28,559 bases of DNA from DATHGT01 sp035317605 (GCA_035317605.1 DATHGT010000071.1:1-28559), one strand, 5' to 3'; counted from the stretch's first letter, positions 7,710 to 14,941 are shown. Translations and numbers: made by a program. Notes: generated by a model from the sequence alone, not told the origin.

Positions 7710-10138
7710 GCCTTCGGCCACGTCCACTCTCGAATCGCGGGCATGTCCTCGAGGTGCTCGACGATGTACTCGGCGTGCGCCTTCAGCGCCGCGTGGCAGG
7801 CATCGATGAGGGCGGCGGCATTGTCCGGCGGCCGTCGCGTGCGCTTCAAGGCTTCGATGCACAGGTGATAGCGGCTCGTCCGGTTCAAGACGACCATGTC
7901 GAACGGCGTCGTCGTCGTGCCTTCCTCGATGTAGCCCCGCACGTGGAAGCGGGCGGCGTTGGGCCGCCCGTGCAGGAACTGGTGAATGGCGCCCGGATAG
8001 CCATGAAACGCGAAGACGACGTCGGTGTCGCGGGTGAAGAGCTCAACGAAGCGGGCGTCGGGCATCCCGTGGGGGTGCTCGCTCGGGGAGAAGAGCGTCA
8101 TCAAGTCGACCACGTTCACGACGCGCACGCGCAGGTCGGGAGCGTGCCGCTTGAGCCACGAGGCGGCCGCCACGGTCTCGAGGGTGGGGATGTCGCCCGC
8201 GGCCGCGAGCACGATGTCGGGCTCGCCGTCGCCGGCGGAGCTCGCCCACGCCCAGGCCGACGCTCCGCGCGCGCAATGGTCGCGGGCCGCGTCGATGTCG
8301 AGCCACTGCAGCTGCGGCTGCTTGTCGATGATGATCAGGTTGACGTAGTTCCGGCTGCGCAGGCAGTGGTCGGCCACCGAGAGGAGGCAGTTCGCGTCCG
8401 GCGGCAGATACACGCGCGCGACGGTTCCCTTCTTGGAGATGATCGCGTCCATGAAGCCGGGGCCCTGGTGGCTGAAGCCGTTGTGGTCGTTGCGCCAGCA
8501 GGTCGACGTGAGCAGGTAGTTGAGCGACGCCACCGGCTCCCGCCAGGGGAGGCCGGCGGATACCTGGAGCCACTTGGCGTGCTGCGTGGCCATGGACGCG
8601 ACGACGAGGGCGAAGGCCTCGTACGTCGCGAAGAGGCCGTGCCGCCCCGTGAGGACGTAGCCTTCCAGCCATCCCTGGCAGTTGTGCTCGCTGAGCACCT
8701 CCATGACCCGGCCATCGGGAGCGACGTGATCGTCGCTCGCGAAGGTCGGGGCGACCAGGCAGCGATTCTCCACCTCGTACACGGCCCCCAATCGGTTCGA
8801 GTTCGTCTCATCCGGGCAGAAGAGGCGGAAATTCTTGCCGGAGGCATTCTTCGTGAACACGTCTCGCAGCAGCGCACCGAGGGATCTCGTCGACTCGAGC
8901 TGCTGCGTGGCCGGCGCGTTCACCGGGACCGCGTACCTGGTGATGTCGGGCATCTCCAGGGGGACGAGAAGCTTGCCGCCGTTGGCGTGCGGGTTCGCCC
9001 CCATCCGGCGGTCGCCCGCGGGCGCGAGCTCCGCGAGGGCCTGCACGAGCCGGCCACGGTCGTCGAAGAGCTCCGCGGGGCGGTAGCTCTTCATCCACGC
9101 TTCGAGCATCGCCAGGTGCTCGGGGTTCGTGGTGACGTTCGAGAGCGGGACCTGGTGCGCGCGGAACGTTCCCTCGACGGGCTTGCCATCGACGACCTTC
9201 GGCCCGGTCCAGCCCTTGGGCGTACGCAGGACGATCGCCGGCCAGGAAGGCCGCTGCCGAAAGCCGTGCGCGCGCGCGTCCTTCTGGATCAGGCGAATCT
9301 TCGCGTAGCAGCGCTCCAGCACGTCGGCGAAGTCGGCGTGGACGTGCTGCGGATCGTCGCCGTCCACGAAGTGAACGTCGTAGCCATGCCCCGCGAGGAC
9401 GCTGCGGATCGTGTCGTCGGCCGCGCGGCCGAGCACGGTGGGCCCGGCGATCTTGTAGCCGTTCAGATGGAGCACGGGGAGCACCGCGCCGTCACGCACG
9501 GGGTTCAAGAAGCTGACGCCCTTCCAGGATCCCTCGAGCGGTCCGGTCTCGGCCTCGCCGTCGCCGACGACGGCGACGGCGATCAGGTCCGGATTGTCGA
9601 ACGCCGCGCCGAACGCGTGGGTGAGCACGTAACCGAGCTCTCCGCCCTCGTGGATCGAGCCCGGCGTCTGCGGGCTGACGTGGCTCGGGATCCCCGATGG
9701 CGTCGAGAACTGCCGAAACAAGCGGCGGAGCCCGTCGTCATCCCGCGTCACCTTCGGGTAGATCTCCGTGTACGTCCCCTCGAGGTAGACGTTGGCGACC
9801 ACGGCCGGCCCTCCGTGCCCGGGCCCGGCGAGAAAGATGACGTCCGCGTCGTGCGCTCGAATGAGCCGATTCAGATGCGCGTAGACGAGATTCAGCCCCG
9901 GTGACGTGCCCCAGTGGCCGAGGAGCCGCGGCTTGACGTGAGCCGGCGCCAGCGGCTCACGAAGCAGAGGGTTCGCGCGAAGATAGATCTGCCCGACGGT
10001 GAGGTAGTTCGCCGCGCGCCAGTACGCGTCGATCGCGGCCAGCTCCGCACCCGAAAGAGGCGTGGTGAGAGCGGTAGCGCGCGCGCTACGCGCCGGGCGC
10101 TTCGGCGGCGGTCGGGCTCGCCGGCTGGAAATCGACAT
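7706..10138 (-). CDS. xfp: Xylulose-5-phosphate/fructose-6-phosphate phosphoketolase
   Basis: A TPP enzyme that splits xylulose-5-P (or fructose-6-P) with phosphate into acetyl-phosphate and glyceraldehyde-3-P (or erythrose-4-P). The 810-residue protein is of family length. Visible motifs include NYLTVGQIYLRANPLL near the N-terminus, PGHGGPA, the TPP/Mg motif GDGEAETGPLEGSW, LHLNGYKI, and downstream FRLFCPDETNSNRLGAV and SHQGPGFMD. The ATG at 10138 has GGAG 4 nt upstream and lies 53 nt inside the helix-hairpin-helix gene. No later ATG, GTG or TTG precedes the conserved region, so the overlap appears real. Its acetyl-phosphate product feeds ackA immediately downstream. Confidence 0.95.
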   Translation of the reverse strand: MSISSRRARPPPKRPARSARATALTTPLSGAELAAIDAYWRAANYLTVGQIYLRANPLLREPLAPAHVKPRLLGHWGTSPGLNLVYAHLNRLIRAHDADVIFLAGPGHGGPAVVANVYLEGTYTEIYPKVTRDDDGLRRLFRQFSTPSGIPSHVSPQTPGSIHEGGELGYVLTHAFGAAFDNPDLIAVAVVGDGEAETGPLEGSWKGVSFLNPVRDGAVLPVLHLNGYKIAGPTVLGRAADDTIRSVLAGHGYDVHFVDGDDPQHVHADFADVLERCYAKIRLIQKDARAHGFRQRPSWPAIVLRTPKGWTGPKVVDGKPVEGTFRAHQVPLSNVTTNPEHLAMLEAWMKSYRPAELFDDRGRLVQALAELAPAGDRRMGANPHANGGKLLVPLEMPDITRYAVPVNAPATQQLESTRSLGALLRDVFTKNASGKNFRLFCPDETNSNRLGAVYEVENRCLVAPTFASDDHVAPDGRVMEVLSEHNCQGWLEGYVLTGRHGLFATYEAFALVVASMATQHAKWLQVSAGLPWREPVASLNYLLTSTCWRNDHNGFSHQGPGFMDAIISKKGTVARVYLPPDANCLLSVADHCLRSRNYVNLIIIDKQPQLQWLDIDAARDHCARGASAWAWASSAGDGEPDIVLAAAGDIPTLETVAAASWLKRHAPDLRVRVVNVVDLMTLFSPSEHPHGMPDARFVELFTRDTDVVFAFHGYPGAIHQFLHGRPNAARFHVRGYIEEGTTTTPFDMVVLNRTSRYHLCIEALKRTRRPPDNAAALIDACHAALKAHAEYIVEHLEDMPAIREWTWPKA

Positions 10139-10316
10139 GCTCCAGCAGTGCCGGCGTGACCGTCTCGCCCCCGAGGATCTTCGTCAGTTCCGCCGCGTCC
10201 GCGATCGGGCCGTGCGCGACGCGATGACGAATGATCGTGTCGCTCTCGGCCTGATGAAGGCCGGGAATCTCCAGCAACTCCTCAGGATTGGCGAGGTTGA
10301 TCCGTGTCTTTTCCAT
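10086..10316 (-). CDS. Helix-hairpin-helix (ComEA-like) small protein
   Basis: A 76-residue protein. Residues 4-50 (INLANPEELLEIPGL, then IIRHRVAHGPIADAAELTKILGG) match the twin helix-hairpin-helix fold of ComEA C-termini, which binds DNA non-specifically. There is no signal peptide or membrane helix, unlike ComEA, so it is probably cytoplasmic. The start is placed at ATG 10316 because AAGGAGAT lies 6 nt upstream; an ATG at 10337 in frame has no such signal. The C-terminal 17 codons overlap the start of xfp. Why a DNA-binding HhH domain is co-transcribed with phosphoketolase is unknown. Confidence 0.78.
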   Translation of the reverse strand: MEKTRINLANPEELLEIPGLHQAESDTIIRHRVAHGPIADAAELTKILGGETVTPALLEHVDFQPASPTAAEAPGA

Positions 10317-10462
10317 GCTGATCTCCTTGACGGTCATGGCCGGCCCGTGGGGCTCCCCGCCGTCGTCGCGGCGGCGGGTGCGTCCTGGATCGGCACGAGG
10401 TAGTCGGCCGCGCTATCGTCCGAGGACTTGCTTCATCTGGCCCATCTTCTTCTGAACGGATG

Positions 10463-10543
10463 CTACCGGCGCCAACGCGAATACCCCCATCCACCTCCGC
10501 CGAGGAGGAACAGCACCAGAAGGACGATCAACAAGGTTTCCAT
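10463..10543 (-). CDS. 26-residue membrane peptide
   Basis: Starts METLLIVLLVLFLL, continues with a glycine run GGGGWGYSRW and ends RR. It is one hydrophobic helix followed by a positively charged, aromatic tail. A strong ribosome-binding site GGGAGGTGA precedes the ATG at 10543 by about 7 nt, which is the main reason to call it. The helix plus GGGGxxGYSRW pattern is shared with the 50-residue protein at 13929-14081. First gene after the promoter at 10572-10615. Between its stop and the HhH gene (10317-10462) I see a GC-rich inverted repeat (CCCGCCG/CGGCGGG) but no convincing gene. Function unknown. Confidence 0.68.
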   Translation of the reverse strand: METLLIVLLVLFLLGGGGWGYSRWRR

Positions 10544-10571
10544 GTGTCATCACCTCCCACCACTGCGTCTC

Positions 10572-10615
10572 ACTCTACGGTCGGGCCGGAGCGTCGCCTA
10601 GTGGACCTTCGTCCA
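10572..10615 (-). promoter_or_regulatory. Regulon box 3 plus -35/-10 for the peptide-HhH-xfp-ackA operon
   Basis: On the minus strand: perfect TGGAC-GAAG-GTCCA (10602-10615), C, TAGGCG, 17 nt, TAGAGT (10572-10577). The 46 nt from 10570 differ from the equivalent stretch at box 1 at only about 3 positions. Confidence 0.82.
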
Positions 10616-10627
10616 GTGCCGGGGACT

Positions 10628-10671
10628 GCGGCGAAGGTCCAATAGGCGGCCGGAAGACGGTCGACTAGATT
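10628..10671 (+). promoter_or_regulatory. Regulon box 4 (right half-site) plus -35/-10 for the BON protein
   Basis: The left half is degenerate (GCGGC) but GAAG-GTCCA, A, TAGGCG in the -35 slot and TAGATT as -10 (10666-10671) keep the exact 24-nt gap. Divergent from box 3, with only 12 nt between the two palindromes. The inferred start site near 10678 leaves a leader of about 15 nt containing AAGGAG. Confidence 0.65.
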
Positions 10672-10692
10672 CAAGGAAAGGAGACTACGACG

Positions 10693-11514
10693 ATGCGCTA
10701 CGCGACAATCCTCGGTGCTGCGGTGTTCGCCTCGGTGGCGGTGGTGGCCACGCCGACCTACGTCCACTCCCAATCGACCGGCGACAAGGTGGAGCAGAAG
10801 GCACAGCAGACCTGGCAGAAGACCAAAGACGTGACGCGCGGCGCGAAGTCAGAGGTCAGCGACTCGTGGCTGACCGCGAAGACCAAGATCGCGCTGTACG
10901 CCGATGAGCGGGTCAAGGGCCGACAGGTCGGCGTCGAGACGGTCAAGGGCGTCGTCACGCTCCGGGGCAAGGTCGATTCGGACGAGGCGAAGACCACGGC
11001 CGCGTCCCTGGCGGAGCGTATCGAGGGCGTCAAGAGCGTGAGGAATGACCTACAGGTGGTGGCACCGGAGGACCGGAAGGCCGTGGATGTCAGCGACAAG
11101 GACATCACCAGCCAGGTCCAGGATCGCTTGTCGAAGGATCCGCGGCTCACGAAGGTCGACGTGCGCACCGATGGGGGTGTGGTCAGCCTGACCGGTCACG
11201 TGCCGGGCATCGGCGCCAGCGCCCACGCCTCGGAGATCGCGCGCGAGGTGCCGAGCGTCCGCTCCGTCAAGAACGAGCTGATCTATGACGGCGCCAGGCG
11301 CAACGGCAACGCTTCGAGGTCCCGATCGGCCGGCGGCGTGATGGCGACGCAGCAAGCCCTGAAAGAGAAGGGCTTCGATCCGGGCCCGATCGACGGCGTC
11401 ATGGGTCTGAAGACCGTCTCCGCGCTGAAGGACTATCAGAAGTCGGAGAATCTGGCGATGACCGGCCGGATGGATCGCGCCACGACGGCCAAGCTCACGG
11501 CGAAGGCGAAGTGA
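10693..11514 (+). CDS. Secreted double-BON, peptidoglycan-binding protein
   Basis: A 273-residue exported protein. A signal peptide covers about residues 1-26 (MRYATILGAAVFASVAVVAT, ending near YVHS). BON domain 1 lies at about 58-120 (TKIALYADERVKG to VKSVRNDLQVV) and BON domain 2 at about 130-200 (VQDRLSKDPRLTKVDV to VRSVKNELIYD). A PG_binding_1 domain occupies the end (about 213-270; QQALKEKGFDPGPIDGVMG). BON domains are linked to membrane or ligand binding in OsmY-type stress proteins; the C-terminal domain should anchor the protein to cell wall. AAGGAG precedes the ATG. It converges on the selenoprotein gene and overlaps its end by 20 nt. A fragment of another BON gene lies at 14998-15069. 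Confidence 0.88.
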   Translation: MRYATILGAAVFASVAVVATPTYVHSQSTGDKVEQKAQQTWQKTKDVTRGAKSEVSDSWLTAKTKIALYADERVKGRQVGVETVKGVVTLRGKVDSDEAKTTAASLAERIEGVKSVRNDLQVVAPEDRKAVDVSDKDITSQVQDRLSKDPRLTKVDVRTDGGVVSLTGHVPGIGASAHASEIAREVPSVRSVKNELIYDGARRNGNASRSRSAGGVMATQQALKEKGFDPGPIDGVMGLKTVSALKDYQKSENLAMTGRMDRATTAKLTAKAK

Positions 11515-12886
11515 GGTCCGGCACCTCACAGATCTCGTGGTGATCGTGAGCGGCGATCTTGATGAAGCGTTCGGTCTGACTGGGATGGACGGAGAGCTGG
11601 GCGGCGAGCGCATCCGCCGTCATGCGGCTGCGGATCGCCATCGCCGCCATCTGGATGAGCTCGGCAGCGGCATAGTTCACCATCTGGACGCCGAGCAGCC
11701 GCTCGTCCGCGGCGTCGAACACCAGCTTGAGATACCCGTCGTCCTCGCCGGTGGCCCGGCCGTTCGACGCTCCCCGCATGTCGTGGGTCGCGACGTGGCA
11801 CCGGACGCCGCTGGCCTCCACCTCCCGGTGGGTCAGGCCGACCTTGGCGACCTCCGGTGTCGTGAAGATCGTCTGGGGCACGATCCGTTCGTCGATGGTC
11901 GACCGGTCGCCTTCGAGCGCGTTGTGAGCGGCGAGACGACCCTCGTACGCGGCCACCGGCGTGAGCTGCGCGTTGCCGGCGGCGTCCCCCGCGGCGTAGA
12001 TGTGCGCCACGGACGTCCGCAGAGAGGGACTGACCGCGAGGCCGAGGTGGCCCATCTCGAGACCGAGGCGTTCGGCGCCGAGCGTTTCGGGTGTCCACCG
12101 GCGTCCGATGGCCAGGCAGGCCTGGTCCGCGGTCAACGCCCGCGGCTCGCCGTGGTGCGTGAAGTGCGTGGTCACGGCGCCTCGTGTTCCGGAGAAGCCC
12201 GTGACCGTCGCGCCGAGGTGAAACGTGACGCGTCGGCTCTCGAGAATCTTCCTGACATAGGCGGCGATGTCCGGGTCGAACGCCGGAAGGATTTCGCTCT
12301 CCTGGCCGATGACCGTGACGTCAGCGCCGAAATCGCTGAACGCGCCGGCCATCTCGAGACCGATGGCTCCCGCGCCGACGATGACCAGACGCGTCGGAAA
12401 GACGGGAAGGAACAGGATCTCGTCCGACGTGATCGTCGCCTCGACGCCCGGTACCGGCGGCGTGACGGGCGCGGAGCCCGCACCGATGATGATCTTCTCG
12501 CCCCACAGGGCCGAGCCGTTCACGGCGATCGTGTGCGGATCGCTGAACCTGGCCTCTCCCAGGACGATCTCGGCCCCGGCGTGGGCGAGCGACGCGGGGA
12601 GCGGTTGAAACTCCTTGACGATGTCGTGTTGCCGGCGGACGACCGTGGACCAGTCCAGATCGACCGCACAGGTGGTCGTCCCGAACCGCGCCGCGTCCTT
12701 CACGAGCCGATGAATACGCGCTGACCTTACCAAGGTCTTTTTCGGGATTCACCCCCGGTTGACGCACGTGCCGCCGAGCGGGCCTCGGTCGACGAGCACG
12801 GTCCGGCCCTCGAGGGTGACGGCCGTTTTCAACGCGTTGATGCCGGCGGCTCCGCCGCCGATGATGACCAGATCGTAGCGCTCCAA
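11495..12886 (-). CDS. Candidate selenoprotein: FAD-dependent disulfide oxidoreductase (mercuric reductase/Lpd-like)
   Basis: Pyridine-nucleotide disulfide oxidoreductase of 463 residues if an in-frame TGA (12749-12751) is read as selenocysteine. The N-terminal frame gives ERYDLVIIGGGAAGINALK (FAD dinucleotide fold), then GGTCVNRG, the TGA, and IPKK. Family members have GGTCxNxGCIPxK, so TGA sits exactly at the second redox-active cysteine (residue 46, paired with Cys41). Downstream are the NAD fold VIVGAGAIGLEMAG, FAD motif IYAAGDAAG and C-terminal VHPSQTERF with the active-site His. Both sides of the TGA are intact. The start is TTG 12886 with AGGAGG 6 nt upstream. A hairpin follows the TGA (12723-12737). 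An automatic caller would begin after the TGA and lose the FAD domain. Alternatives are a nonsense mutation or sequencing error. Confidence 0.85.
12723..12751 (-). promoter_or_regulatory. Putative bacterial SECIS hairpin after the UGA codon
   Basis: Eleven nt after the TGA lies a perfect 6-bp stem with a 3-nt loop, GACCTT-GGT-AAGGTC (12723-12737). The apical loop begins 18 nt past the TGA and contains GGU. Bacterial SECIS elements are known to sit immediately 3' of UGA with a G-bearing apical loop at about this distance. The stem is short and lacks an obvious bulged U, so this is supportive rather than conclusive. Confidence 0.55.
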
Positions 12887-12924
12887 GGCGATCCTCCTGT
12901 GGTGCTCCAAGTGTTTCAGGCCTG

Positions 12925-12970
12925 AGTCTAGGCGACATCATCGGGGAATTGCCTGGTGGACCTTGGTCCC
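12925..12970 (-). promoter_or_regulatory. Regulon box 5 plus -10 for the selenoprotein gene
   Basis: On the minus strand: GGGAC-CAAG-GTCCA (12957-12970), C, CAGGCA in the -35 slot, and TAGACT as -10 (12925-12930). The gap is 26 nt, two longer than the norm. The GGGAC half is the closest here to a DosR half-site. The leader to TTG 12886 is about 32 nt. Confidence 0.68.
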
Positions 12971-13005
12971 ATACGATCTGCGCACAGCGAAGCGCGTGGG
13001 AGGGT

Positions 13006-13049
13006 TGGCCGAAGGTCCACTAGGCGGGCGGAATGATAGCGCCTAGAGT
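13006..13049 (+). promoter_or_regulatory. Regulon box 6 plus -35/-10 for the 47-residue membrane protein
   Basis: TGGCC-GAAG-GTCCA (9 of 10 half-site positions), C, TAGGCG, 17 nt, TAGAGT (13044-13049), with the standard 24-nt gap. Divergent from box 5. Confidence 0.78.
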
Positions 13050-13140
13050 GGAAATCAGGGCGAGCCCGAACGACAGTCGTCACGTCGAATCCTCGCGATG
13101 GGTCTCTGGATTCTCACACGAGCGTGAAAAGGAGTCGCTG

Positions 13141-13284
13141 ATGTTCGTGATCTTGTTCGTCGTCCTCTTCGTGCTGTGGCTCCTCGGTTGGTTCACCTTC
13201 CATGCCGCCGGGGCATTGATTCACGTCCTGCTCGTCGTCGCCGTCATCTTCCTGGTCATCCACTTCGTGAGGGGTCGGAGGTAG
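13141..13284 (+). CDS. Small membrane protein, lmo0937/DUF5670-like
   Basis: A 47-residue protein with two hydrophobic helices: MFVILFVVLFVLWLLGWFTF and, after HAAGALIH, VLLVVAVIFLVIHFV, ending RGRR. The pattern W-LG-x-G-x-IH-x-LLVIAVI is that of the lmo0937/DUF5670 family of tiny membrane proteins (function unknown). The start at 13141 is chosen because AAAGGAG lies 7-8 nt upstream and the added N-terminus from an earlier in-frame ATG (13033) would begin before the inferred transcription start. A close relative is encoded at 15076-15225. Leader length is about 85 nt. Confidence 0.82.
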   Translation: MFVILFVVLFVLWLLGWFTFHAAGALIHVLLVVAVIFLVIHFVRGRR

Positions 13285-13305
13285 ACGACCGCCGATCGCG
13301 GGGGT

Positions 13306-13322
13306 CGTGAGGTCCCCTCACG
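13306..13322. repeat. Perfect inverted repeat after the 47-residue gene
   Basis: CGTGAGG-TCC-CCTCACG forms a 7-bp stem with a 3-nt loop, 21 nt after the stop codon at 13284. There is no T-tract, so it is at best a weak terminator or processing hairpin between this gene and the next. Confidence 0.4.
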
Positions 13323-13373
13323 GCTGCGCGTGGTAGTTCACCATTTCGCCGGAGGACAAGGAGGAGAAGACCC

Positions 13374-13598
13374 ATGGCGATCAGCAAGAAGGCTTCGGGC
13401 CGCACGACGTCACCGCAGCAAGACCAGGCCGGCCGGGACGCCGCCGCTCGTGCCGCCGGGCGTCAGCAGGCCGAGAACGCCTCGGCGCGCGACGCACAGG
13501 CCACGAAGAAGCAGTTTGCGAAGACCGGCGCGAAGGCCATCCAGGGCCACATCAAGGCGCGAGGGCAGAGGCAACAGGCCCGGCGCGATTCCCGCTGA
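13374..13598 (+). CDS. Small basic, probably disordered protein
   Basis: A 74-residue protein rich in Ala, Gln, Lys and Arg with almost no large hydrophobics (MAISKKASGRTTSPQQDQAG at the start, ending GQRQQARRDSR). GGAGGAG about 8 nt before the ATG supports translation. The composition suggests an intrinsically disordered, highly positive protein that could bind nucleic acid, like small KGG or LEA-like stress proteins, but no family motif is clear. It follows the 47-residue membrane protein gene by 89 nt and may share its promoter (13006-13049), although a hairpin lies between. Function unknown. Confidence 0.7.
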   Translation: MAISKKASGRTTSPQQDQAGRDAAARAAGRQQAENASARDAQATKKQFAKTGAKAIQGHIKARGQRQQARRDSR

Positions 13599-13604
13599 AG
13601 GTCG

Positions 13605-13654
13605 GGAACCCTGAGGCTTGCGTGCCCCAGGTGTGACGCGCGTACCCGGTCATC
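13605..13654. repeat. 50-nt dispersed repeat, copy A
   Basis: Aligns without gaps to 15479-15528 with about 41 of 50 identical bases. The core GTGTGACGCGCGTACCC is the best conserved part. Differences fall at positions that would change residues in every frame I checked, so it is a DNA-level repeat rather than a shared protein segment. Lies between the 74-residue gene and the yihY remnant. Confidence 0.55.
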
Positions 13655-13699
13655 CACCGGCGCCGGAGCGCCCCGCGTACGTGCCCGTCCGACTCGGGC

Positions 13700-13926
13700 G
13701 CGGTCGATCTCCGCGATCACCTCGCCGCCGAAGAGCAGGATGCGTATCTGCCCCACCGGCAACACCATGTAGAACGCGGTCAGCAGCAGGGCAAACCCGA
13801 CGACGCCACGAACAGCGGCACGATCGCCAGCAGCGTGTAGTAGGCGACCGCGCCGGCCAGGAGAAATCCCTTGCTCTGCCAGAAGCCGGACACCACGCGC
13901 CCACCGAAGTCGAGGAGCGATCCCAA
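13700..13926 (-). pseudogene. Decayed YihY/BrkB-family membrane protein gene
   Basis: From TTG 13926 the frame encodes SLLDFGGRVVSGFWQSKG and LLAGAVAYYTLLAIVPLF, the N-terminal helix region of YihY/BrkB proteins, then ends at TGCTGCTGA. The homologous reading continues in another frame as FALLLTAFYMVLPVGQIR, joined directly to ILLFGGEVIAEIDR, which resembles the extreme C-terminus of the family. About 200 residues of the usual protein (near 280-300) are missing, so it carries at least one frameshift and two internal deletions. It begins just after the stop of the 50-residue gene. Clearly non-functional as a transporter-like protein. Confidence 0.75.
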
Positions 13927-13928
13927 GA

Positions 13929-14081
13929 TCAGCGCAAGGCGCCGAGCAGGTACAAGACCACCAGGATCAGCAGGACCGTCCCGACGACCCCCAGGCCCCC
14001 GCGCGACCCCCATCGAGAATACCCGTAGTAGCCGCCGCCTCCGCCGAACAACAGCAGGAGAACAATGAGGAGGATGAGCAT
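13929..14081 (-). CDS. 50-residue membrane protein, DUF3309-like
   Basis: Two hydrophobic helices, MLILLIVLLLLF and VVGTVLLILVVLYLLGAL, separated by a glycine-aromatic linker GGGGGYYGYSRWGSRGG. This is the organisation of DUF3309 proteins, small membrane proteins of unknown function. AAAGGAG lies 8 nt before ATG 14081. Its first half resembles the 26-residue peptide at 10463-10543, which lacks the second helix. It lies upstream of the yihY remnant with a 2-nt gap. I could not identify a regulon box directly in front of it (14082-14149). Confidence 0.78.
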   Translation of the reverse strand: MLILLIVLLLLFGGGGGYYGYSRWGSRGGLGVVGTVLLILVVLYLLGALR

Positions 14082-14149
14082 CGACGGTCTCCTTTCAGTG
14101 TGTGACGACTACCCCGCGAGCTTGGATCCCATGACCCGCGATGGCCGGC

Positions 14150-14620
14150 TCAACGCAGGCCGCATTGGAACGTCACGGTCCTGCTTCCGTCGGGGTTGGT
14201 CACCACGCTCGACGTCATCGGCTGCGAGCCGTACTTCTGGCAGTAGGCGCTCGCGGTCTGCGACGCTTGCACCAACTCCTGATCCGTCCGATACGTGTAG
14301 CTCAGGCTGGGCGGGGTCGGCGGCGGCGCGGGAAGCGTGGTCCGCACGCACTCGAAGACCACGGCTTTGCTGCCGTCCGGATTGTTCGTGATGTTCGCGG
14401 TCCTCGGCGTCGTTTGATATTGACCGCAATACGTCGCCGCGTTCTGGTTGGCCTGAAGCAGTTCCTGGTCAGTCCGGTAGTTGTAGGTCACGCTCGGGTT
14501 GCTCGCCTGCACCGGCTGTTGCGACGTGGGCAACGGCCCACAGGAGGCCATGGCCCCGGCCGCCAACACCGCGACGGCCCACACGCTCGCTCTGGGAAAA
14601 CGGCGAAGGATCATGCTCAT
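14150..14620 (-). CDS. Putative lipoprotein with two Cys-containing repeats
   Basis: A 156-residue exported protein. It has a basic N-terminus, a hydrophobic stretch VWAVAVLAAGAMASC and a lipobox-like end ASC-G, so it is probably lipidated. Two similar segments of about 48 residues follow. Each starts S-x-x-Y-x-YRTDQEL-x-QA and ends NPDGS-x-x-V-x-F-x-C, and each carries two cysteines that could form one disulfide. They are joined by a Pro-rich linker (PAPPPTPP). AAGGAGGGT lies 5-7 nt before ATG 14620; an earlier in-frame ATG (14653) has no such site. No known domain recognised. The NPDGS motif may be a turn or metal-binding loop. Confidence 0.8.
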   Translation of the reverse strand: MSMILRRFPRASVWAVAVLAAGAMASCGPLPTSQQPVQASNPSVTYNYRTDQELLQANQNAATYCGQYQTTPRTANITNNPDGSKAVVFECVRTTLPAPPPTPPSLSYTYRTDQELVQASQTASAYCQKYGSQPMTSSVVTNPDGSRTVTFQCGLR

Positions 14621-14659
14621 CTGAAACCCTCCTTCACATCTCGGCTGCGTCATGCGTTG

Positions 14660-14857
14660 CTAGCTGCTGGTGCCCCGGCAAATCGCGTCCTGCCCGGCCC
14701 GGAGCGCCTCGTTCACATGCTCCCGCGTGTCCTGCAAGAATCCGTCGACGCGGCGCAGGGCCTCTCCACCGCGGTCCAGCACCTTCTCCGCCGTCTCCTC
14801 GACCGCCCGAACGCCTTCCGCGGCCTTCGTGCGCGCCCCGCGTGTCTTCTCCTCCAT
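14660..14857 (-). CDS. Small helical protein, apolipoprotein/YtxH-like
   Basis: A 65-residue charged protein predicted to be mostly amphipathic helix (MEEKTRGARTKAAEGV, then ETAEKVLDRGGEALRRVDGF and LQDTREHVNEALRAGQDA) with one Cys near the end. The heptad-like spacing of Ala, Val and Leu resembles YtxH or apolipoprotein-type stress proteins. Start at ATG 14857 (GAGG about 6 nt upstream); the frame also opens at a GTG two codons earlier. It follows the 20-residue transmembrane peptide with a gap of about 20 nt. In many bacteria such helical proteins carry their own membrane anchor, so the two ORFs may act together or be a split gene. Function unknown. Confidence 0.62.
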   Translation of the reverse strand: MEEKTRGARTKAAEGVRAVEETAEKVLDRGGEALRRVDGFLQDTREHVNEALRAGQDAICRGTSS

Positions 14858-14878
14858 GTACACCTCGATCTGCCGTCC

Positions 14879-14941
14879 TCACAGCCACACGACAACCGCC
14901 CCCACGATCACTCCCACGACAAACACGCCACCGGTTCGCAT
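14879..14941 (-). CDS. 20-residue single-helix membrane peptide
   Basis: Begins MRTGGVFVVGVIVG and ends AVVVWL: a short basic head followed by one hydrophobic helix and a stop. CGAGGAGG lies 6 nt before ATG 14941; an in-frame ATG at 14962 would add seven residues. It resembles the N-terminal anchor of YtxH-type proteins, and the soluble helical ORF starts about 20 nt downstream in a different frame, so this may be half of a once continuous gene. Size alone makes it uncertain. Confidence 0.45.
   Translation of the reverse strand: MRTGGVFVVGVIVGAVVVWL

Noticed and set aside
12733..12733. TTG at 12733 as the start of the disulfide oxidoreductase
   Set aside because: It would remove the FAD-binding fold and the redox motif, both of which are intact in the same frame upstream, and it lies within the putative SECIS hairpin.
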